Positions 13,030 through 19,868 of a stretch of 19,868 bases of DNA are shown here, piece by piece. Numbering within the stretch: the first letter of the stretch is position 1; every line of letters begins with the position of its first letter. The stretch comes from Duncaniella sp. (GTDB lineage Bacteria > Bacteroidota > Bacteroidia > Bacteroidales > Muribaculaceae): the NCBI RefSeq assembly GCF_029054785.1, contig NZ_JAIDEN010000065.1, positions 1 to 19,868 of the forward strand, given 5' to 3'. The position numbers and the translations under genes were made by a program. The notes under the pieces are model-generated. The model was not told where the DNA came from and searched no databases. It was given only the letters and a program-made list of their open reading frames with translations.

Positions 13030-16000
13030 TTAATACTCGTCCCAGCTCTTGATCTCGATCTCGTCCAGCGGATGAGTAGTGAAGGCGTCGATATAGGCCG
13101 AAGCCAGGCGCGCGTTGGTCATCAGCGGGATGTTGAGGTCAATGGCCGCGCGACGGATCTTGTAGCCGTTGGTCAGCTCGGTTGTCGAGAAGTTCTTCGG
13201 AATGTTGACAACCATGTCGACTTTGTGGTCGTGGAGCAGTTCGATCGCCTGTGGCTGCATGTCGGGCTGTGAGGGCCAGTAGACACGGATCGCAGGAATG
13301 CCGTTGTCATTGAGATAGGCATGAGTGCCGCCGGTGGCATAGATCGTATAGCCGCGGTTGGCAAGCTCGTGGGCCGCGTCAAGAAGATCGGCTTTCTGCT
13401 TGGCCGTACCGGTCGACATGAGCACTGCTTTGGCCGGAATACGGTTTCCGACAGAGATCATGGCCTTTATGAGAGCCTCGGAGGAGTCTGTGCCGATACA
13501 GCCTACCTCACCGGTAGAGGCCATGTCCACACCGAGCACCGGGTCGGCTCCCTGAAGACGCGAGAAGCTGAACTGAGAGGCCTTGATGCCGACATAGTCC
13601 AGATCAAAGGCATTTTTAGAGGGCTTCTCGACAGGCAGACCGAGCATCACACGTGTAGCAAGGTCAATGAAATTGATCTTGAGCACCTTGGAGACGAAGG
13701 GGAAGCTTCGAGATGCGCGGAGGTTACATTCGATCACCTTGATGTCATTGTTCTTGGCCAGGAACTGAATGTTGAACGGACCGGAGATTTCAAGCGCTTT
13801 GGCGATCTGGCGTGAGATCTTGCGGATGCGGCGGATGGTCTCGGCATAGAGTTTCTGCGGGGGGAACTGGATTGTGGCGTCGCCTGAATGCACACCGGCA
13901 TATTCGATGTGTTCGGAGATGGCATAGGCCACGATCTCGCCGTTCTGTGCGACGGCGTCCATCTCGATTTCCTTTGCAGATGAGATGAACTGCGAGACAA
14001 CAACCGGATGCTGCTTAGAGACATTGGCTGCAAGACGCAGGAAGCGGGTGAGCTGCTCCTGGTTGTGGCAGACATTCATTGCCGCACCTGAAAGCACGTA
14101 GCTGGGACGTACCAGAACGGGGAAGCCAACCTCATCAATGAATTCATTGATGTCGTCCATGCTTGTCAGCTCGCGCCAACGGGGCTGATCGATGCCCAGG
14201 CGGTCAAGCATTGCCGAGAACTTGTTGCGGTCTTCGGCATTGTCGATGCTGCGGGCTGTGGTGCCGAGAATATTGATGTTCTGAGCGTCGAGACGTGTTG
14301 CAAGGTTGTTGGGGATCTGACCGCCGACCGACAGGATTGTTCCGTGGGGCTGTTCGAGATCCAGAATGTCCATCACACGTTCGAATGTGAGCTCGTCGAA
14401 ATAGAGACGGTCACAGATATCGTAGTCTGTGGATACAGTTTCGGGGTTGTAGTTGATCATGACCGAACGCCATCCTTCCTTCTTGACGGTCAGAAGAGCG
14501 TTGACAGAACACCAGTCGAACTCAACCGACGAGCCGATGCGGTAGGCGCCGGATCCGAGCACAACGATCGAACGGTGGTCATGCAGATACTGCACATCAT
14601 TTTCCCGTCCGTTATACGTCAGATAGAGATAGTTGGTCTGCGCGGGATATTCGGCAGCCAGAGTGTCGATCTGCTTCACAACCGGCAGGATTCCAAGCTG
14701 TTTGCGGTGTTCGCGCACCTTAAGCAACGCCTGTTCAGGTTCGGTCAGATTTTCCTGATAGATCTCACGCGCAATCTGGAAGTCGCTGAAACCCTGTTCC
14801 TTGGCCTGACGCAGCAGGGCTTCGGGGATGGCTTCGAGTTCATTGAATTCGCGCAGTTCGCGGGCTGTTTCAATGATGTTCTGCAACTTATAGAGAAACC
14901 ATTTGTCGATTTTGGTCAGGTCGTGGATCTGATCGACGGTATAGCCCTTGAACAGAGCCTGCGCGATGGCAAATATGCGCTTGTCGGTCGGTTCTTTGAG
15001 TGCGTGTTCCAGTTCAGGCAGGTCCCGCTGGTTGTTGCCGACGAAACCGTGCATTCCCTGGCCGATCATTCGAAGACCTTTCTGAATGACTTCCTCGAAG
15101 GTGCGGCCGATGGCCATCACCTCTCCGACCGACTTCATCGACGAGCCGATCTCGCGGCGTACACCGTGGAACTTTCCAAGGTCCCAGCGAGGAATCTTGC
15201 AGACAATATAGTCCAGTGCCGGCTCGAAGAAAGCCGAAGTCTCTTTAGTGACAGAGTTCTTCAGATCGAAGAGGCCGTAGCCGAGACCGAGTTTGGCGGC
15301 AACGAAAGCCAACGGATAGCCGGTAGCCTTCGATGCGAGTGCCGACGAACGGCTCAGACGGGCATTGACTTCGATGACGCGATAGTCCATCGAGGTCGGG
15401 TCGAAGGCATACTGTACGTTACATTCGCCGACGATGCCAATATGGCGTATGATCTTGATGGCAAGCTTACGCAGCCAGTGATAGTCTTCATTTGAGAGAG
15501 TCTGCGAGGGAGCTACTACGATCGACTCGCCGGTATGGATGCCCAGAGGGTCGAAGTTTTCCATGTTGCAGACTGTGATACAGTTGTCGAAACGGTCGCG
15601 GACCACTTCATATTCAACCTCTTTCCAGCCCTTGAGCGACTTTTCGACAAGCACCTGCGGCGAGAAGGCGAGCGCCTTTTCAACCAGGGCCACAAGTTCT
15701 TCCTCATTGTCACAGAAGCCGCTGCCGAGACCGCCCAGGGCATAAGCCGCACGGACAATCACCGGATAGCCGAGAGCCTCGGCGGCTACGCGGGCATCGT
15801 GGATCGAATTGACAGCCTCGCTCTTGATGGTCTTGACATCAATCTCGTCGAGCTTCCTGACAAAGAGCTCGCGGTCTTCGGTGTCCATGATGGCCTGCAC
15901 GGGGGTGCCGAGCACTTCCACACCGTATTTCTCCAGAATGCCTGAGCGGTAAAGTTCCACGCCGCAGTTAAGCGCGGTCTGGCCGCCGAAGGCGAGCAGA

Positions 16001-16254
16001 ATGCCGTCAGGTTTCTCCTTGCGGATCACCTTTTCCACAAAATATGGAGTGACCGGAAGGAAATAGATCTTGTCGGCAAAGCCGTCAGATGTCTGGACGG
16101 TGGCGATATTAGGATTGATGAGGACAGTGGTGATCCCCTCTTCCTTCATGGCCTTGAGAGCCTGAGAACCTGAATAGTCAAATTCGCCGGCCTCGCCGAT
16201 TTTCAACGCGCCGCTACCAAGCAGCAATACTTTCTTGATGTTTTCGTTACGCAT
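13030..16254 (-). CDS. carB: Carbamoyl-phosphate synthase large subunit
   Basis: A 1074-residue subunit that makes carbamoyl phosphate from bicarbonate, ATP and ammonia channelled from CarA, for arginine and pyrimidine synthesis. By comparison with the E. coli enzyme, the carboxyphosphate ATP-grasp half is about 1-400 (VRAAYALGGLGSGF, VIEVNARLSRSSALASKATGYP), the oligomerisation domain 400-550, and the carbamoyl-phosphate ATP-grasp half 550-935 (VLVRPSYVLSGAAMNVC, VIECNLRASRSFPFVSK). The C-terminal MGS-like allosteric domain is about 940-1074 (STGTAKQKADLLDAA, YATGGTHAYL, NIPKN). Length matches the family and nothing is interrupted. It lies 24 bases after carA and is certainly cotranscribed with it. 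Confidence 0.98.
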   Translation of the reverse strand: MRNENIKKVLLLGSGALKIGEAGEFDYSGSQALKAMKEEGITTVLINPNIATVQTSDGFADKIYFLPVTPYFVEKVIRKEKPDGILLAFGGQTALNCGVELYRSGILEKYGVEVLGTPVQAIMDTEDRELFVRKLDEIDVKTIKSEAVNSIHDARVAAEALGYPVIVRAAYALGGLGSGFCDNEEELVALVEKALAFSPQVLVEKSLKGWKEVEYEVVRDRFDNCITVCNMENFDPLGIHTGESIVVAPSQTLSNEDYHWLRKLAIKIIRHIGIVGECNVQYAFDPTSMDYRVIEVNARLSRSSALASKATGYPLAFVAAKLGLGYGLFDLKNSVTKETSAFFEPALDYIVCKIPRWDLGKFHGVRREIGSSMKSVGEVMAIGRTFEEVIQKGLRMIGQGMHGFVGNNQRDLPELEHALKEPTDKRIFAIAQALFKGYTVDQIHDLTKIDKWFLYKLQNIIETARELREFNELEAIPEALLRQAKEQGFSDFQIAREIYQENLTEPEQALLKVREHRKQLGILPVVKQIDTLAAEYPAQTNYLYLTYNGRENDVQYLHDHRSIVVLGSGAYRIGSSVEFDWCSVNALLTVKKEGWRSVMINYNPETVSTDYDICDRLYFDELTFERVMDILDLEQPHGTILSVGGQIPNNLATRLDAQNINILGTTARSIDNAEDRNKFSAMLDRLGIDQPRWRELTSMDDINEFIDEVGFPVLVRPSYVLSGAAMNVCHNQEQLTRFLRLAANVSKQHPVVVSQFISSAKEIEMDAVAQNGEIVAYAISEHIEYAGVHSGDATIQFPPQKLYAETIRRIRKISRQIAKALEISGPFNIQFLAKNNDIKVIECNLRASRSFPFVSKVLKINFIDLATRVMLGLPVEKPSKNAFDLDYVGIKASQFSFSRLQGADPVLGVDMASTGEVGCIGTDSSEALIKAMISVGNRIPAKAVLMSTGTAKQKADLLDAAHELANRGYTIYATGGTHAYLNDNGIPAIRVYWPSQPDMQPQAIELLHDHKVDMVVNIPKNFSTTELTNGYKIRRAAIDLNIPLMTNARLASAYIDAFTTHPLDEIEIKSWDEY

Positions 16255-16278
16255 GATGAAAAATAAATGAGGGGATGC

Positions 16279-17349
16279 TTAGAGCATGTTGATGAATTCG
16301 TCAAACAGAAACTCCGTGTCCTTCGGGCCTGAACTTGCCTCCGGGTGGAACTGAGCCGAGAAGAAAGGCTTTGTCTTGTGACGGATGCCTTCGTTGGTGC
16401 CGTCGTTCATGTTTATGAACAGAGCTTCCCAGTCGGCGGGCAGAGTGTTGTTGTCGACTGCGAAACCGTGGTTCTGCGAAGTGATGAAACACTGGTTCGA
16501 GCCTACGCGTCTGACAGGCTGGTTGTGGCTGCGGTGGCCGTATTTCAGCTTATAGATTTTAGCGCCTGCGGCTTTTGAGAGCAGCTGGTTGCCCATGCAG
16601 ATGCCGCAGATCGGTTTGCCGATCTCCATTGCTTTGCGGATGAGCGCTACTGTTTCCTCTGCCATGTCAGGGTTGCCCGGACCGTTAGAGATAAAGAGGC
16701 CGTCATAGGGAATGGTGGTGAAATCATAGTTCCAGGGAACTCTCACCACTTTCACGCCTCGGCGTGTCAGACAGCGGATAATATTGTGCTTGACGCCGCA
16801 GTCGACCAGGACCACAGTCTTGTCGCCGGCACCGTGATATTCAATTTCCTTACAGCTGACCTTGCCTACAAGATTTTCCCGGTTCGGATCATAAAAATCG
16901 ACATCGTCACAACCGTCAATCAAAATTTTGCCGAGCATTGAGCCGTGTTCACGGAGATGCTTGGTAAGCTGACGGGTGTCGATGCCGTAGATTCCTGGGA
17001 TTTTTTCCTCTTCGAGCCACTGGGCCAACGAGCGGTCGGCCTGCCAGTGGGAATGGTCATAGGAATAATCCTGGGCCACAATGGCGCGGCAATGGATATG
17101 GTCACTTTCGTAGTATTCACTGACGTCGTCTCTCTCCCGACGCGGAGGAACGCCGTAGTTGCCGAGTATCGGATAAGTGGTCACGAGGATCTGTCCTTCG
17201 TAGGAGGGGTCGGTAAGACTCTCCGGATAACCGGTCATCGCGGTGTTAAACACAACTTCACCGGAGGTCGAAGCCTCATAGCCGAAGGATTTCCCCTCAA
17301 AGGTTGTGCCGTCTTCAAGAATCAGGACGGCGCGCTTAAACTGTCGCAT
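16279..17349 (-). CDS. carA: Carbamoyl-phosphate synthase small subunit (glutaminase)
   Basis: A 356-residue subunit that hydrolyses glutamine and passes ammonia to CarB. The N-terminal CPSase domain (1-150) shows TFEGKSFGYEASTSGEVVFNT and GIDTRQLTKHLREHGSM. The class I glutamine amidotransferase domain (about 175-356) has the nucleophile Cys251 in GICMGNQLL, with His335 and Glu337 in QFHPEASSGP completing the triad. The start is ATG 17349 (MRQFKRAVLILEDG). A longer frame begins at 17403 inside the promoter's -7 box, so its first 18 residues cannot be translated from that transcript. It heads the carAB operon. Confidence 0.97.
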   Translation of the reverse strand: MRQFKRAVLILEDGTTFEGKSFGYEASTSGEVVFNTAMTGYPESLTDPSYEGQILVTTYPILGNYGVPPRRERDDVSEYYESDHIHCRAIVAQDYSYDHSHWQADRSLAQWLEEEKIPGIYGIDTRQLTKHLREHGSMLGKILIDGCDDVDFYDPNRENLVGKVSCKEIEYHGAGDKTVVLVDCGVKHNIIRCLTRRGVKVVRVPWNYDFTTIPYDGLFISNGPGNPDMAEETVALIRKAMEIGKPICGICMGNQLLSKAAGAKIYKLKYGHRSHNQPVRRVGSNQCFITSQNHGFAVDNNTLPADWEALFINMNDGTNEGIRHKTKPFFSAQFHPEASSGPKDTEFLFDEFINML

Positions 17350-17400
17350 GGGGTGATTGAATATTATGTAGTTACTTCGGGGTGCACTGTAACCCGTCTG

Positions 17401-17408
17401 CAAAGTTA
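17401..17408 (-). promoter_or_regulatory. -7 element of the carAB promoter
   Basis: TAACTTTG on the minus strand is a full match to the Bacteroidetes -7 box. The -33 region is weak. The predicted start is near 17394, giving a leader of about 45 bases. No attenuator-like hairpin is visible in it. Confidence 0.55.
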
Positions 17409-17476
17409 CGATTTTTTTAGCACATTATCAGGGTGTGGCGAAGATTTATTGCAAATTTTAGAAACTGTTTCTCAGA

Positions 17477-19741
17477 TCAGCGCACTCGGTCCGCCTTGCG
17501 GACTCCCTGGATCTTGAGCACTCTCCTGCAAAGCTCCTCGACGGCGCGGGTGTCGCTCACAAGCACTCCGAGATCACAGTTGAACACCTCTTTTTCCGCC
17601 TCGATGTTCAGGCGGCGTATGTCGATATTGAGTGCCGTCGAGATCATGCCGGTGAGCTCCTGCAATATGCCGTGGCGGTCTATGCCTTCAATGCGGATAT
17701 TGGCGAGGAAATGGCCGGCGACCTTGTCCCAGCGCGTAGCGACTATGCGTGGGCCGTAGCTTGCTTTCAGCACCTGGGCCCGCGGACATGTCAGGGCGTG
17801 GACCTCGACAGTCCCGTCGTCGTTGATGAAGCCCATCACCTCATCGCCGGGAATCGGACGGCAGCAGTCGGCGAAATCGAAATTCCGCTCCTTGTCATTG
17901 AATTTCAGCACATAGGTTTCCTTTGTGTTGATCTTTGTCTTGTCTGACGGCTCTTTTTCAGCCACTTCGACCGACGCAAGCAGCCTGCGGGCCCGGTCGG
18001 CTTTCTTGTCGCCTCCGAATCCGAGTCTGAAAAGACGGCTCACCAGCGAGCGGGCTCCGCGCGATGTGTTGACATTCAGATAGTCGTCAATCGAGATCTC
18101 GCCGTTTCCGAGTTTCAGAAACAGCTCCTCGCGCGACTGGACATGGTAAATGCCGAGAATCTTGGTCATCACACTGTTGTTCAGTATGATGTCGTTCTGC
18201 ACAAGGAAATCTTCGAATATTTTCTTTCCTTTCTCTATATATGGCTGCTGGACCTTTCTGAGTTCCTTGCGCAGACGTGTCTTTGCCTTGGCCGAAACGA
18301 GGAAGTTCATCCACTCCTCCTTGGGCTGCTGCGACTGTGAGGTCAGGACCTCGACCTGATCGCCTGAGTTGAGTTTCTGCGAAAGCGGCACAAGTTTGTG
18401 GTTGACTTTTCCGGCTATGCAGTGCATTCCCAGCTCGGAGTGCAGCGAAAATGCCACGTCAAGCACCGTGGCTCCCGCCGGAAGTGTCAGCAGTTCGCCC
18501 TTGGGCGTGAACACCACTATTTCCGTGGCAAACAGATTGAGTTTCAGCGTATCGAGGAAGTCGATGGCGCTTGGAGTAGGATCGTCGAGAATATCCTTGA
18601 TCGTCTTCAGCCACACGTTAAGCTCGCTTTCCTCCTCATGTTCGCCGATCTTGTATTTCCAATGGGCGGCAAAGCCCTTTTCAGCAATCTCGTCCATCCG
18701 GCGGCTGCGTATCTGCACCTCGATCCAGTTGCCGTCAGGGCCCATCAGAGTGACATGGAGGGCCTGATAACCGTTGGCCTTGGGATTGGCTATCCAGTCG
18801 CGTGTGCGGTCCGGATGCGGACGGTAGAGATCGGTCAGAGCCACGTAGATCTTATAGCACATCTCCTTTTCCGACACTCCTTCGGGCGTGTCGAATATGA
18901 TGCGCATGGCATAAAGGTCATAGACCTCCTCGAATGGAATATGCTTCGTGTCCATCTTGCGCCAGATGGAGTAGACCGATTTCAGGCGCGCCTTGGCATC
19001 ATAACTCAGCCCCATTGCATCGAGCCGTTTGAGGATCGGGCTTGCGAAGTCGTTGTAGACCATCTCGCGGCCCGCTTCGCTCTGACGGATCAGCCCCGCA
19101 ATGCGCTCATATTCTCCAGGATGCTCATATTTGAAACTCAGATCCTCAAGTTCGGTCTTGATGGCGAAGAGGCCGAGACGATGGGCCAGGGGGGCGTAGA
19201 TATAGAGCGTTTCTCCGGCAATCTTATACTGCTTGTTGGGTGCCATCGAACCGAGTGTCCGCATGTTGTGCAGGCGGTCGGCCATCTTGATCAGCACCAC
19301 GCGGATGTCTTCGCTCATCGTCAGCAGCAGCTTGCGGAAGTTCTCAGCCTGGGCCGATGCCTTGTCGCCGAAAATGCCTCCGGAGATCTTTGTCAGGCCT
19401 TCGACAATGCGGGCGATCTTGCGTCCGAAGTGCTGCTCGATGTCCTCGACCGTATACTCTGTATCCTCAACCACGTCATGCAGCAGGGCCGCGCAGATCG
19501 ACGTCGACCCAAGACCAATCTCCTGCGAAGCGATCTTGGCCACCGCGATCGGGTGGAGGATATAAGGCTCTCCGGATCGGCGGCGCACCCCTTTGTGGGC
19601 TTCTTTGGCAAAACGAAACGCCCGCTCTATGATGTCAACCTTCTTCCGATGGTTGCTCGCGAGATAGCCGTCAAGAAGATCCCGGAACTGGGCTTCGACA
19701 TAGCGTTCTTCTTCTTCAGGGGTAAGATTGTATTCCTGCAT
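17477..19741 (-). CDS. Bifunctional (p)ppGpp synthetase/hydrolase, RelA/SpoT family
   Basis: A 754-residue long Rel protein that controls the stringent-response alarmones ppGpp and pppGpp. The HD hydrolase domain (about 35-185) has intact metal ligands: His63 in YILHPIAVA, His88/Asp89 in LLHDVVEDT and Asp155 in KMADRLHNMRTL. The synthetase domain (about 235-360) shows RLKSVYSIWRKM, FEEVYDLYAMRIIF and DWIANPKANGYQALHVT. Then come the TGS domain (about 405-465), a helical stretch, a zinc-finger-like segment with FADCCRPIPGDEV (Cys626, Cys627) and HALTCPRA (His648, Cys652), and an ACT domain (about 675-754). Both catalytic halves look intact, so both activities are likely; relA versus spoT naming is not settled by sequence. 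No clear promoter was found upstream, where a repeat lies. Confidence 0.95.
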   Translation of the reverse strand: MQEYNLTPEEEERYVEAQFRDLLDGYLASNHRKKVDIIERAFRFAKEAHKGVRRRSGEPYILHPIAVAKIASQEIGLGSTSICAALLHDVVEDTEYTVEDIEQHFGRKIARIVEGLTKISGGIFGDKASAQAENFRKLLLTMSEDIRVVLIKMADRLHNMRTLGSMAPNKQYKIAGETLYIYAPLAHRLGLFAIKTELEDLSFKYEHPGEYERIAGLIRQSEAGREMVYNDFASPILKRLDAMGLSYDAKARLKSVYSIWRKMDTKHIPFEEVYDLYAMRIIFDTPEGVSEKEMCYKIYVALTDLYRPHPDRTRDWIANPKANGYQALHVTLMGPDGNWIEVQIRSRRMDEIAEKGFAAHWKYKIGEHEEESELNVWLKTIKDILDDPTPSAIDFLDTLKLNLFATEIVVFTPKGELLTLPAGATVLDVAFSLHSELGMHCIAGKVNHKLVPLSQKLNSGDQVEVLTSQSQQPKEEWMNFLVSAKAKTRLRKELRKVQQPYIEKGKKIFEDFLVQNDIILNNSVMTKILGIYHVQSREELFLKLGNGEISIDDYLNVNTSRGARSLVSRLFRLGFGGDKKADRARRLLASVEVAEKEPSDKTKINTKETYVLKFNDKERNFDFADCCRPIPGDEVMGFINDDGTVEVHALTCPRAQVLKASYGPRIVATRWDKVAGHFLANIRIEGIDRHGILQELTGMISTALNIDIRRLNIEAEKEVFNCDLGVLVSDTRAVEELCRRVLKIQGVRKADRVR

Positions 19742-19764
19742 GGCTTAGATGATGGTTAAGTATT

Positions 19765-19868
19765 AAGAGGTTGTTTAACAACAATAGTTAAAATCTGAGC
19801 GAAAGTTTTGAGGTGGATATGGCTCTGAATTGAAGGAGCATAGCGAGCTATGTGACTGAAATGAAGAG
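19765..19868. repeat. Repeat block at window edge: AGAGGTTGTTT copy plus imperfect palindrome
   Basis: AAGAGGTTGTTT (19765-19776) overlaps GTTGTTTAACAAC (19770-19782), identical to 5981-5993. Further on, CATAGC-GA-GCTATG (19839-19852) is the centre of a longer imperfect palindrome with 15 of 22 positions paired (19823-19844 against 19847-19868). It reaches the last base and may continue outside. No gene is seen in 19742-19868. Confidence 0.5.

Noticed and set aside
14344..15495. Long open frame (383 codons) on the plus strand
   Set aside because: It is fully antisense to carB, whose ATP-grasp motifs are unmistakable. No recognisable protein features are present; it is a codon-bias shadow.
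18398..19759. Long open frame (453 codons) on the plus strand
   Set aside because: It is antisense to the Rel protein across its HD, synthetase and TGS domains, with no motifs of its own.
1..19868. CRISPR arrays, tRNA/rRNA genes, integrases and transposases
   Set aside because: None were found on reading both strands; there are no regularly spaced repeats, and no transposase or integrase motifs in any long frame.

Overview
The window reads as a chromosomal segment of a Bacteroidales bacterium, and the gene content and codon use would suit the gut Muribaculaceae/Bacteroides group, though the genus is inference. Three things point there. Repeated promoter-like elements match the Bacteroidetes -7 consensus TAnnTTTG, usually with a TTG/TTTG-like box 19-20 bases upstream. 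Starts lack recognisable Shine-Dalgarno sequences. The gene families are typical: an ECF sigma factor coupled to an anti-sigma/outer-membrane barrel fusion, a suf operon, a Rel-type ppGpp enzyme and an EFR1-type ferredoxin.

Layout. 1-1990: an inverted repeat, then an ECF sigma factor (TTG start) translationally coupled to a protein that seems built to span both membranes. 1991-2516: intergenic, with two hairpins, an operator-like dyad facing a minus-strand -7 box, and the sufC promoter. 2517-5939: sufC-sufD-sufS, Fe-S cluster assembly, with no sufB in front. 5997-7976 (minus): a family 2 glycosyltransferase and a membrane acyltransferase, a two-gene unit probably modifying surface glycans. 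8124-8576: a Bcp-type peroxiredoxin. 8635-11497: a visibly more AT-rich, accessory-looking stretch with an AraC-family regulator divergent from a flavodoxin-like/2[4Fe-4S] protein, a GNAT acetyltransferase remnant, paired palindromic repeats, an unannotated 31-residue hydrophobic ORF and a small lipoprotein. 11587-19741 (all minus): enolase, carB, carA and a bifunctional-looking Rel/SpoT enzyme.

How they fit together. Most genes are housekeeping: Fe-S assembly, peroxide defence, glycolysis, carbamoyl phosphate for arginine/pyrimidines, and stringent response. The regulatory interest lies in three places: the sigma/anti-sigma pair, the AraC/ferredoxin divergent pair with 21-bp-spaced direct repeats between them, and the intergenic region before sufC. 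A dispersed short hairpin with core AGAGGTTGTTT recurs at gene boundaries, sometimes as a terminator. No CRISPR array, tRNA, rRNA, transposase or phage gene was recognised. All functional names come from reading motifs; no database search was possible.
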